This document shows, one piece after another, positions 9,367 to 18,959 of a stretch of 19,820 nt of DNA. The stretch is from the NCBI GenBank assembly GCA_001687465.1, contig LVLI01000719.1, forward strand, positions 1-19,820, in the 5' to 3' direction. The number at the start of each line of letters is the position of its first letter. Positions within the stretch are counted from its first letter, which is position 1. The translations under genes and the position numbers were made by a program. Source of the DNA: Halocafeteria seosinensis. Taxonomy: Eukaryota; Sar; Bigyra; Bicosoecida. The notes under the pieces were generated by a model that worked only from the letters and a program-made list of their open reading frames with translations, was not told the origin of the DNA and ran no database searches.

Positions 9367-10925
9367 CTATGAGAATACTGTCCTCCTTAAGTACACATAT
9401 TCCCCCTGCCTAGCCGCAGTGGCCGCGAGGTTCTGCTCCAAGAGGGCAATATCCATTCCTCGGACATATTCACTGTCAGCAAACCATCGATGGTATTTCA
9501 GGCAATTTAAACATGTCATCCTCTCATCAGGGTACCATTTGACGAGCGACTCAACGACGTTGATGGCGTCATCCGAAATTTTACCTGTAGAGTGTTGGAC
9601 GTGACGTAAGTAGTTGAGCATGTATTGTGGGTTTTTCTTCTCCCAGGAGTGCTCTCCATCCCCCGTCAGCATAACATAGAGAATTCTACCCAAAGAGTAC
9701 ATGTCTGCCTTTCGCCCATCATATCTATGCGGAAACTTTCGAAGGACTTCAGGCGCATTATACGGCCACTTCCCCACACTGCATATATTGGAATTCAAGC
9801 GGTTAGTTTAGGAGATCTGCAAGCAACAAGAGGCTTAACGTAACATACTGTCCTTCATTCCAGGGAAAGCCTGTAACTACTGGGGCATCTGCGGCTACGC
9901 CAAAGTCAGATAGGAGGGCATGCCTATGATCACGTGTTAGCAGTATGTTCTCAAGAGATAAATCTCTGTGGCATATTCCAAAACTGTGTAGTATGGCGAC
10001 AGCTGCTCTCACCAAAAGTAGAGGATCTGTTTATGCACATCGTTGTTCATCCTAAGGAAACAAGCATCATCGCTTACTAAACAAAGCACTGCAAAATATA
10101 CGCTTCACTGTTTCTTCATGAGACATTGGGAGAGCATCCAATCCTTCCTCGGGCCACGTGCGTTTGAGGAACTCTAACGTATCTCCCCCTGCAGCGTCGA
10201 CGTATCCGCTTCCCACCACTGGCACTCTGGCGTCCCGTACCGACTTACCTGAAGCATAGGGGAGTACCATGTAATAATCCTGCGGAGTTTCTCTCGCTCG
10301 AAGGAATTCAGTAATCCCTAATATACTCTTCGGATATCGGTCTCCGAGCATTCTCAGTATCTTCACTTCCGTTAGCGGGTTTTCATGACTTTCCCCCGCA
10401 ATCCCATGCTCGTTCCGTCCTGTAGTCTGTCCATTGTATGTCGCCGCCATACAGTGCTGCGCCACCATACAAAACAGAAAAAAAAAAAGTACCGTACAAC
10501 GCGTACACCACCACCACCTTCCTCATTCATTCCGGGAATCCATGTCATACCTCATCAACGCTCTTGATCACTACATAGAATCCAGTTTGGGGCCCATCGC
10601 GTGACACCGCTTGCGCCGCCCACGCTTGGTCCACGCATCGCTTCATGGAGCTCCCCTGAGAGGAACTATGAAGATGCAACACCGACGAATACTGTGGAAC
10701 GATAGGATCTTCCAGCGCGCGCGAAAGTCGGTATCGATGTCGGGGGTATCCTTGGCTGTCTCGTGCTTGCTCAAATGTCTCACCGCCACCAGGAGGCAGC
10801 TGGCTAACTCTAAGCAATGGCTGGCCCTCATAGACTATCCTGAAGGCATCAGCGGGCAAGGGATCTGGGACATCCCGGACACGGAGCACAGGATACGCTT
10901 GTCGTTGCGGTTCTATCCCCGCCAT
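9367..10925 (-). CDS. Divergent Ser/Thr protein kinase
   Basis: There are four exons on the minus strand: 10925-10551, 10456-10078, 10026-9849 and 9778-9367. Introns are 94, 51 and 70 nt with GTATGA, GTAAGC and GTATGT donors and CAG acceptors; phases agree throughout. The product is about 447 residues. Kinase landmarks appear in order: the strand-3 lysine in FYVVIKSVDE (K121), the alpha-C region with ENPLTEVKIL, the hinge DYYMVLPYASG, the catalytic loop HRDLSLENILL (D273, N278), the metal site SDFGVAA (D292), the activation-loop end VGKWPYNAPEVL (APE 319-321) and KADMYSLGRILYVMLTG. Key catalytic residues are kept, so it is probably active. The glycine-rich loop is degenerate, and the usual lysine after HRDL is serine. 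HRDLSxEN kinases are, from memory, common in stramenopiles and some other protists. The substrate is unknown. The roughly 100-residue N-terminus has no recognised domain and its start is less sure. Confidence 0.8.
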
Positions 10926-11571
10926 AACCTTAACTCCAGACCACTATTGTACCACGGTAGTGAAACGAAAAAACAATCCGTCTGACAATTGAGCGAATGA
11001 AACGCTTTCACGACGGCTAAACACCCAGGAAACGACCATATGGAACTCCGCAAACATGCGAGGATTCTTCTGTAGAATTGAGAAGCTCTGTTCACAGTCA
11101 CCAATTTTTGGGGAGACCCGACGAAATGTTTGCACCGTCTAGCTACCATTGGTAGCTCATTTACACCGAGTTTTTCATGCAAATGACATGAAAAGGGAAA
11201 TGAAGATTGTGAGCAGAGGAAAAAGTGTGTTGTAGGGACGATACAGGAAGAGAGGAGGGGTAGAGAGAGAAACCACGAAAGTTCAACTTTTGTTTGTTGT
11301 CCCTTGATCCTGTTGACGGCGTTATATAGTGCTCAGAGACGGTCCATATCCAGGAGTTGGAGAATAACTCCCTATGGCAGATAGGAGCATGTAGACTCCG
11401 GGGTTGGGGAGAATTCGCGCACAGAAGACCTTGTATACAATGAAAGTCGTTTTGTGAAGTTGAGCTTCGGCCCCCCTTGTTTATCAAATAATCGTCCTTT
11501 TTCGAGGGTTTCTGCAGGTCCCATACAAAGGTTTTTTCCCGTATTCAGTGCTTCTACTTGATTCCAATACG
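10926..11571. other. Shared divergent promoter region
   Basis: The kinase (-) and the OPR/RAP-like gene (+) diverge from this 646-nt stretch, so both promoters and 5' UTRs must lie here. A TATA-like GTTATATAG occurs at about 11320-11328. Nothing resembling a gene, tRNA or repeat family was recognised. Confidence 0.45.
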
Positions 11572-14500
11572 ATGCGTCGAGCGTTGGTGTCGTTTGGTCC
11601 GAGGGCGATGCCCCAGCGTGCGATATTGTCTCCCGTGTCAGCTCGTGGAGGCCTAGTCTGTTTCAGTACTGTGAATAAGGGCTATATAGAGTCCCAGAAG
11701 GCTCCCCGGAGCAAGAAAGGTCGCTCACCATCTCCGTCATCGACGATTTTGCCCCGTAGGCTGCCGAAAGAAATATTCCAAACGCAAACGTTGGAGGAAC
11801 TGGAGCAATATTATAGGGACAATCGCTCCAAACTGCTGCAATCCGATTTGGGACAATTGGTGGGCAGGATACTTTATGTGGCTAAACATTCACCGCATGG
11901 AGATCAGACATCTCAATCTGGAGCTAGGAAAAGCCCCAATAAGAAACAGACCCACTTAGTCCGTGATTTCCCTTTCTTCCAGGAGCAAGTCCTGCCAGAT
12001 ATTCGAGGAATGCTAGCAGTGAATCTAATGTCTATCGGTGATGAGGAACTTGCCGAAGCGACCAGAAGAATGCGTGGTCTTAAGCGGCCCTTGTCTGGAA
12101 TGGAAGTAGGCTCCTTGGTGCTGTATCTGGCGTTAAGTCACGTGGAGGATAGTAATCTGTGGTTGATGCTAGTTTTGATGACGGTAGAAAATGCATTGTC
12201 TTCGAATGGGCAGTCAAGGGTCGACATTTCTCCTTCATGGACTGGAGCACAAACAGTGCAACGTCTCTGCTACGGCTTTGGCTCGGCGGGGATAGGTGAC
12301 AATGATCCTTGGCTGACTCGTACACTGGAAACTTTGGCCAAGCGCGAACGGGAGCATCTATCACCTATGGGTGCTTCCCAGTGCGCTTGGGGTCTTTTCC
12401 ACATGGGGTCTGATTCGTACTCATTTTTGGGAGAACTAATAAGCAAGGCTCTCGATGATCATTGGACGGGAACGCCAGAAGGCAGGCTGTCACCGGAACA
12501 ATTGCGGCAAATTAAGGAGACCTGTCGGGGACTCCTTGCGCTTGTTTCAGAGGAACAGATCGCTGCACGACGGAATTTAGAAGCAATCAATGCAAGCTTG
12601 GCTTCGCTTTCTTCCGGTGAAGCTTTCAGTGACGCTACCGATGAAAACTTGAACTTTACAGGGCAATTTGCGATATCTGCCATGTGTCAGCCTAGACATT
12701 ATCCGATCTCGACTCGGAAAGCTCAGCTTGCAGTTGCCGGGAGAGGTGCTTCGTCGAACGGAACTGAAGGCTCAGAGCAGCTACCGTATATACCGAACCC
12801 CTCCTCTTTTGGGGCACCTGCGTTTCCCTACAGGAGGCCAAATGACCTCGTGCGTATTTATCAGACAAATAGAGAAAAAATTCAGGAAACAGAGCTTGCG
12901 CGACCTCTCATAGCGGCAGTAGGTTCCTTGCGTCGGATTAAAAAGTTTAAGGACCCGCCAAAGGAGGAAATTAAGCAGTCACAGGAACTTATCGATTTCA
13001 TATTAGAAGATATCTCCCACGTCTCGCGTTCTCCTCCGTTGGCCGAAAGTATGAGCTTATGTATCAGCATATGTGAACTGGATGCCATTTCAACGGGGGT
13101 GTCGGTAAATGCTGATCTGCTACAGAAGTCATTACTAACCTGTTTGCACAATATAGAGACGAAGTTGGAGCAGTCTTCCATTGCTGAGCGGATTAGTTTA
13201 CATCAACTCTTATCCTTTGCCACTCGTTTAAGGCACTTCCAAAGGCTTGTGTATCAGGGCAACATCACAAATCGGGTAGGGATGCTCCAATTAGTGAACC
13301 ATATTGCTGAATTGTGTCTTCGGACGAGTTTGTCGTTTGAAACATCTTCGTTCCGAGGAATTTCTTTGCCATTGTTTTTGAGGAGTTACCACGGAATCCT
13401 TGCGGTACTTGGAGAAACTAGTTCCGTCCATTCTGAGAAGGTGCTGGATATTCTATCCCATGCATTGAAAGAAGGCTACAATAATCAACTTAACATCAAC
13501 GACTGTATACAGCTTTGCGAAATACCAGCTAGACTGTGCAAATCACTGTCTTCCGCGCACCGGGAGGCAGTTAGCTCCGTTCTAAGGTCATCCAAGGATG
13601 CCCTCTTTGACCTGGCTGCGAAGGAACACTGCGATGGAGTACAGATTGCCTTGCTCAGCGCTACTGTTGCCAGAGCTCGTTGTGAGTTACAGAGCAACAA
13701 ATGTGTCGATGGACGTGTCCTGGCCAGAGATCTGCCGGCGTTGCAGCGCCGAGCTTCAATTATTGCGCTCGCTGAATTGCCGCGAAAGGGGCAATATGAT
13801 CGATTGCAAATATTGGAAGCTCTCTTACGTTCTCGGTCGTTTACACAGTGTGTTCTGTCCGGCAGCATGAAGACTAAAGCAAAGGACTCTTTGGAGCCAC
13901 AGATGCTACAGCCGCTCCCACAAACGCTGCGTGAGGCGACTATGGAGACCCATCAACTTCGACTATGTGGATCGATAGTGTACTCGATGAGCAAACTATA
14001 TGCCGAAGATAGCCTGGATCCAAGTAGCATAGATTGGCACCCTATCCAGGAAGCGATGCAGAAGATATCGTCGTCACTGGACACGTCCCAGCTCACTCCC
14101 CTCATGTTATCGCAACAAATTTTCGCTATGGGACAACCGCCGCTAGTGGATAAAGAATTGGTGGAAGGGTGGTGCACTGCTTTGTCTGCGACAGACGTGG
14201 AAGAACTGATTGCACTCTCACATGGTCGACTTTTGGACGTTTGGGAAGGGCTTACAAACGTTTGGAAGTACCAAGGCACGGAGGACTGGGAATTGATTGC
14301 CCGCGGTTTGTACAACGTTTTCGAAGGGATAAAGCGCAGGAGTCACACAGAGCAACCTCTCAATGCATCTCATTTACTACGTCTTTGCACGCACATTAAG
14401 CGTTTAGCAAGCGAAAACGTTCCTAGTGATGGGATGCAAGTCTACATCGAAGATTGTCAGTATTCGATAAACGCTTTGGAAGCGTCTGGCGTTTCCTGTA

Positions 14501-14607
14501 CTTTACCTTTAAAATTGAAATCTTATTCCGGTACTGACCGTGAATTGCGTTACGCCAAGAGGGTTTTGACAAGTCTGAATAGTCGGGAAGAACTTGGAAA
14601 AAATTAG
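11572..14607 (+). CDS. Organelle-targeted helical-repeat protein (OPR/RAP/FASTK-like)
   Basis: This is a single exon of about 1011 residues. The frame opens at a GTG at 11548, but the first ATG is at 11572 and begins a mitochondrial-type presequence: MRRALVSFGPRAMPQRAIL, rich in Arg and Ser with no acidic residue for over 40 residues, then RGGLVCFS, which resembles a processing site. The body is almost all alpha-helical. It carries loosely repeated segments such as LSGMEVGSLVLYLALSHV (near 175), TGAQTVQRLCYGFGSAG (near 224) and LSPMGASQCAWGLFHMG (near 263), with further similar ones towards the C-terminus. This style matches the octotricopeptide, RAP and FASTK-like families, which bind organelle RNA and govern transcript stability or translation. 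No clear C-terminal RAP domain could be confirmed. Function is inferred from architecture only. Confidence 0.6.
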   Translation: MRRALVSFGPRAMPQRAILSPVSARGGLVCFSTVNKGYIESQKAPRSKKGRSPSPSSTILPRRLPKEIFQTQTLEELEQYYRDNRSKLLQSDLGQLVGRILYVAKHSPHGDQTSQSGARKSPNKKQTHLVRDFPFFQEQVLPDIRGMLAVNLMSIGDEELAEATRRMRGLKRPLSGMEVGSLVLYLALSHVEDSNLWLMLVLMTVENALSSNGQSRVDISPSWTGAQTVQRLCYGFGSAGIGDNDPWLTRTLETLAKREREHLSPMGASQCAWGLFHMGSDSYSFLGELISKALDDHWTGTPEGRLSPEQLRQIKETCRGLLALVSEEQIAARRNLEAINASLASLSSGEAFSDATDENLNFTGQFAISAMCQPRHYPISTRKAQLAVAGRGASSNGTEGSEQLPYIPNPSSFGAPAFPYRRPNDLVRIYQTNREKIQETELARPLIAAVGSLRRIKKFKDPPKEEIKQSQELIDFILEDISHVSRSPPLAESMSLCISICELDAISTGVSVNADLLQKSLLTCLHNIETKLEQSSIAERISLHQLLSFATRLRHFQRLVYQGNITNRVGMLQLVNHIAELCLRTSLSFETSSFRGISLPLFLRSYHGILAVLGETSSVHSEKVLDILSHALKEGYNNQLNINDCIQLCEIPARLCKSLSSAHREAVSSVLRSSKDALFDLAAKEHCDGVQIALLSATVARARCELQSNKCVDGRVLARDLPALQRRASIIALAELPRKGQYDRLQILEALLRSRSFTQCVLSGSMKTKAKDSLEPQMLQPLPQTLREATMETHQLRLCGSIVYSMSKLYAEDSLDPSSIDWHPIQEAMQKISSSLDTSQLTPLMLSQQIFAMGQPPLVDKELVEGWCTALSATDVEELIALSHGRLLDVWEGLTNVWKYQGTEDWELIARGLYNVFEGIKRRSHTEQPLNASHLLRLCTHIKRLASENVPSDGMQVYIEDCQYSINALEASGVSCTLPLKLKSYSGTDRELRYAKRVLTSLNSREELGKN

Positions 14608-14618
14608 TGCTAGTGGGC

Positions 14619-15939
14619 TCAGAAGAACTTCTTCTTCATATCTATCACGGAAAGCTCTAGAGGGAGTGATATCTTTTGCGCTGGCCCTTTGTCCTTCCCC
14701 GCGACGTTTTGTCCTTGGAAAATGGACCGGACCGTGTGAAACACTTTGTTGCCGTCAAGAATGTTGAGGGAAATTTTGTACAGACCTCCTTGCAGGGGCG
14801 ATGTCTGGAAATAAACCACGTTTGCGGTACACGAGGAGGGGTGTCCGAACCCGAGCACTTTTCCCAAAGTTTTCGCCAGGCTGTGTCCCGTCAATCCGCG
14901 AGGCGCCAGCTCCTGATGAGTGAGCAGGGGAATCTCAAACAAACGAGACTTCTGTAGTTTATGCTGTACTGACTCAACTCCCCCAGTGGGTTTGGCGTAT
15001 TTAGGAATATAGTCGGAAGGAAATTCTATCGGAACGCCTAATGAGTCCTCAAAGATACGAAGTCCCTCTTTTGACCGTTGCTGACAGGACCAAAGCCGGT
15101 ATGACTGATGCACTGTGGCGCAAGCGCTCGCGTGATCTGTTGCCTCAAATCGGCTGCTGTCTGCACCCTCTAACTTCGTTATCGTAATGCAGAGACGAGA
15201 TAATTTCGGGTCCAACGCAGTAATCCCTGTCTGTACTAACAGGAAATGCTTGTTTCATATAGTTTCGTCAAGCTCTATTAATGCTGCTTTAGCTACTTAC
15301 CAAAGCAGGTAAAATCAAGACTTCGTTCCGCTCATTTGGACCCAATGCTGCTAACTCGAGGCCTGCATACTGTGCTATCGCGTCCTGTGAGCTTCGTGGT
15401 TGTAGCTCCTTCACTTCCTGCTCAATGTTTGCTCGTGATTGGACGTAACCATCCAAGAATAAAGCCCCGAGGAAGGCGAATATTATTAGTAGCAACTTCG
15501 ACGCTGCATCACACTGACCTGGTTGCCGAACCACTCCTCGCTGTCGCCAACGTAACAGCTGTTTGCTCTTGCTGGACATCTTCGTGATCGGTCTTGCCTT
15601 ATTTCGAGTGTCAACTCGTACAAGTCGCTCCTTATTCGCTGTTCTCGTTGTGCGATCTTGCTGTGCATTGTTGAGGGCACATTGCCTACGCATGCGACTA
15701 GCTTTTGTTTCGGTTGTCTCTCCACTCCGGTTTCCGGACAGGTATTTGCAGTTTGTGATATCATGCAGCGTACTTGGGGAGCTCTTCTGGAGTTGTTCAC
15801 TCTTGTTCGAAGTAACGGAATGAGCTGAATGAGACATATTCCTTCCTCCGTTGCCGTCGAGCTCTTCTTTGGTCCTCCACGCCGTTGATGGCGGCGAAAT
15901 GATGTCCGAAACTCTGCGTCGCTTCGGGTGGACAACCAT
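14619..15939 (-). CDS. Single-pass membrane protein of unknown family
   Basis: There are two exons on the minus strand, 15939-15301 and 15230-14619, joined in phase 0 across a 70-nt intron (GTAAGT...TACAG). The product is about 416 residues. The junction reads VLILPAL then TGITALDPKLSRL. The first ATG in frame is at 15939. The N-terminal 140 residues are hydrophilic and basic (HPKRRRV near the start, many Arg/Ser/Thr), as in a cytosolic or disordered tail. One hydrophobic segment, KLLLIIFAFLGALFLDGYV at about 148-166, is the only membrane span. The remaining 250 residues form a mixed alpha/beta domain, probably lumenal or extracellular, with blocks such as GLTGHSLAKTLGKVLGFGHP and GGLYKISLNILDGNKVFHTV. 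I do not recognise the family. Its stop faces the stop of the neighbouring plus-strand gene across 11 nt. Confidence 0.65.
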
Positions 15940-16832
15940 CTTGTTCAAAGATTTCGGCCTTTTCTATCAAATGATCTTTTACAGATTGTTCTATAGGTGC
16001 TAATTAGGTAAAGCACTTCTGGCGCGCTCTCGTACTGAACAACGTGCTACTCGATAGGCTAATGGCACACACGCGAGTCAGCATCTATCAAACCAGCAGA
16101 TGCGCACAGAATAGCATACAGTTCATCCTTCTATCTCACACTTTTCTGTTGTTCCACCCCGCATTACCTCGCGCAACCACAAAAACAACCTCATAACTTT
16201 CAGTCATGCACAAAGTATCTTATACAAGCTCGGGGCGCCAAAAAATTTGCTTGCAACTTCAACGTGAGTCACGTTGACCAGAAGTGTGTATTCAACTTCA
16301 ACTACCAGTCCCCTACAAATTGTTATGCTACAATTGCCAAAATGCTTAGGCGCAGTCGAAGACCGCTGACAAGCAGCATCATGATAAGCATATGCCATAG
16401 CCACTGTGGAATGTGAATAGCAGTAAGTTACCCAGCTGCCAGGCAGTCCCACTAACCAGTCACAGTTCGGGACTGGCCACAACGACTTGCTTCAGATTAC
16501 AGGGTGATGGACCCAATTGGAGATGCTGAACGCGCAGCATCACGTTTGTACAAAGACGCGAAAAAGACAGTCCCTGCGTGTGGCGTCTTTTGGTCTTCTT
16601 CTCTACCAGATCTCGAGCCTCTGACTCTAGACTCCTCGGTTAGATAACGTAACGAAAAGATTGTTGTGTCTGGAAGGTTGTGGCAGACGACGTCTGGAGG
16701 CTTTCCCTGCGATTCCACTACGTAAAAGCGGGAGTGTCGTTATATTCACCTTTCCCATAGGATCTGGTGCATGCCTGGAAGAGACAGATTTGAGCCGCGA
16801 ATAGCCTCAAACTAGCCTCGTAGAGACACACA
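15940..16832. other. Shared 5' region between the membrane-protein gene and eS6
   Basis: The two flanking genes diverge from this 893-nt stretch, so it should hold both promoters. Short minus-strand frames at 16204-16482 and 16497-16718 have no recognisable family and look like chance. No tRNA or snRNA signature was found by eye. The segment just before the eS6 ATG is presumed to be 5' UTR. Confidence 0.4.
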
Positions 16833-18064
16833 ATGAAGGTAAGCTGCTCCTTTGCGCTCTTCGAGCCCGTATACATGGTAACTTTTCAAAGCTATACCTT
16901 CCTTTTGTGTCTTTTGAATGCAGCTCAACATCGCAAACCCTGCAACAGGGTGCATGAAATGCATCGAGTTGGACGATGAAAAGCGTCTGTAAGTAGCTCT
17001 GCTGCGCGCTCTAATGCTTTTTGCTTCTCTTTGGCCTCCCCTGTGGGACGCCCCTGCTGTCCTTGCTCCCTTTTCAAGGGGAGTGTCACCCTCGTGGTCC
17101 CAGGTCCCCTTAAGTCTCCCCTAAGGGGCCTCCCCGGACCCTTTTTGTGGTTTCTTGTGAACCCCCTGACTTTGGTGTTATGCACGATTATGATGGTGTA
17201 TAATATGTTGTGTGTCCCTTGACTCTATTGACTGTGCAGAGCTACTCTTTACGACAAGCGCATGGCCCAAGAAGTGGAGGGCGAATGCATTGGAGATGAA
17301 TTCAAGGGATATGTCTTCCGGTATGTGGTGTGAACATGGCCCTTTACACCACATAATGGTGTATGAGAGACAATGTATCACTCATGTGTGCCCTATTTGT
17401 TGTGGATGTTGTGCAGAATCACTGGAGGAAACGACAAGGAAGGTTTCCCCATGATGCAGGGTGTCCTGATCAACCACCGTGTACGCTTGTTGCTCCGAAA
17501 AGGTACGATTATCTATTTATACGCAAGCATTGGTGGATATTTGGTTTGTTCACATCTTTGATGTACGATTGTTGTTTTGCAGGAATGCCTCACTTCCGTG
17601 AACGCAAAGCTGGTGAGCGCAAGCGCAAATCCATCCGTGGATGCATTGTGGGATCGGATATTGCCGTCCTAAACTTGATAGTGATCAGAAAAGGGGATAA
17701 TGACATCCCAGGATTGACTGACCCTGAAAGCAACCGGCCCCGTCGTCTTGGTCCCAAGCGTGCCAACAATATCCGCAAATTGTTTAACTTACCTAAGGAT
17801 GAAGATGTGCGCAAATACGTTATCACTCGTGAGTTCGAACGAAAGGGCAGAAAAGAGCAGAAGCGCCCCAAGATCCAACGCCTTGTTACTCCTCTTAGAT
17901 TACATCATAAGAGAAGATTACAAGTTGCCAAGCGCAAACAGCAAGAAAAGTCTAAGCGTGATGCTCAGGAATATGCGCAAATGGTCAAACAGCGTGTGGC
18001 TGAACGCAAAGAAAGCGCTCAAAAGAGGAAGAGCAGCCGCAAGAGCAGTCGCGTGGAAGCCTAA
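16833..18064 (+). CDS. RPS6: 40S ribosomal protein S6 (eS6)
   Basis: There are five exons: 16833-16838, 16924-16988, 17240-17320, 17417-17502 and 17583-18064. Introns are 85, 251, 96 and 80 nt, with GTAAGC, GTAAGT, GTATGT and GTACGA donors and CAG acceptors; all phases agree. The 239-residue product begins [20 protein letters not shown] and continues through [66 protein letters not shown] and PKIQRLVTP, all hallmarks of eukaryotic eS6. The protein is a small-subunit component and the classic target of S6 kinase or TOR signalling. The C-terminal tail keeps a basic, serine-bearing end ([13 protein letters not shown]), so regulated phosphorylation is possible. The first exon contains only the start codon and one lysine codon. 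Confidence 0.97.
16989..17239 (+). other. Long C-rich intron 2 of eS6
   Basis: This is the longest intron of the gene. Its middle (about 17033-17150) is unusually C- and G-rich, with many CCCC and GGGG runs, unlike the AT-richer other introns. CCCCTTA (17106-17112) pairs perfectly with TAAGGGG (17122-17128) around a 9-nt loop, and AAGGGGAG near 17078 could pair with other CTCCCC runs. Ribosomal-protein introns often host snoRNAs, but no convincing C/D or ACA box pair was found. Confidence 0.6.
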
Positions 18065-18959
18065 TCACGTTCTTGGTGATTGTAGGCTCTTTCTTTTTAA
18101 CTTTTGTGGACAAAACTGGTATGGCAGGCAACGTTCGCACATGACGACACTCCCCTTTCCTTAAACAAATAAGACAGTCTTGTAAGAAATATGGTCCAGG
18201 CCAGTAAAGTTTGGTGGCATATCACAAAGTTAGACTCGACTCGAACTCTGTTGCATTTGCCATTGGTCCGTTAATGTATCCTTATAGTCCAGCTAAGCTG
18301 AGTCACGAATGATTCGGTGCAATGCTGATGTTCAGCAGGCCGTGTCGAGAACTCTCTGTGGAGTCCAAAGATAAGAAAATCACTGGACTAGCCATATGCA
18401 ATGGGATATCGGTATACGCTAGTGGTCTCAACAAAACAAAGAGCAGTTCTGAAGACTATCCAGGGATATGGTTCGAAGTTGTGGGCGTGGAGCTTCGCTT
18501 GTGTCATGCAGTGACAGTCTCGTCTAGTGCTTCATTGCGAGCCTCATTTCAATACATGACAACTCATATAGATTGAATTCCGTTCTTGTTACTCTTTTCC
18601 GTGCGTTCTATCCAGTAGACAAATTGACTTCTTACATCCTCTCGGACCGGTCTCTTGTCACAGTTCAAATTCAAATGAGCAGCTTTCATCATGAGCTGGA
18701 CAGGGGTGGAATTCAAATGAGGCCCAGAAAGTTATACTCCCTTGCCTTTTCCAGGATTGTCCGCCATCCATCACTGTCACTGTGCCAGTTTATGAAAAGG
18801 AAAAAGGCGCAATTTATGGTCTAGCGGTGCTTTGAGTGCACACGGTGTCTATTTAACGTGTATACGAACCGTAACGACAAAGTCGTTAAGGATCCAAGGA
18901 TTTTCAAAAAAAAAAAGAGAATCGAGCGCTTGCTCATACCCCCTTTAATTGCCGCCACC
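18065..18959. other. Intergenic region after eS6
   Basis: This holds the 3' UTR of eS6 and the promoter of the next gene. Two copies of ATTCAAATGAG (18669-18679 and 18711-18721) lie 42 nt apart, and an A-tract lies at about 18906-18916. Short open frames at 18322-18824 have no recognised family. Confidence 0.4.
18669..18721. repeat. Pair of 11-nt direct repeats (ATTCAAATGAG)
   Basis: Identical 11-mers start at 18669 and 18711. They are about 240-290 nt upstream of the ATG of the next gene and may be regulatory or chance. Confidence 0.4.

Noticed and set aside
12882-14315. Minus-strand frames of 99-127 codons within the OPR/RAP-like gene
   Set aside because: Low-complexity Ser/Arg-rich antisense of a long plus-strand frame, without starts or motifs of their own.
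15563-15823. Plus-strand hydrophobic frame of 86 codons
   Set aside because: It is the antisense of the membrane-protein gene's first exon; its hydrophobicity comes from reading Arg/Lys-rich codons backwards.
16204-16718. Two minus-strand frames (92 and 73 codons) between divergent genes
   Set aside because: No motif, no splice-supported extension, and composition like the surrounding non-coding DNA.
17160-17239. Possible C/D-box snoRNA in eS6 intron 2 (TGATGG near 17191)
   Set aside because: The C-box match is imperfect and no CTGA D box follows it at a suitable distance.
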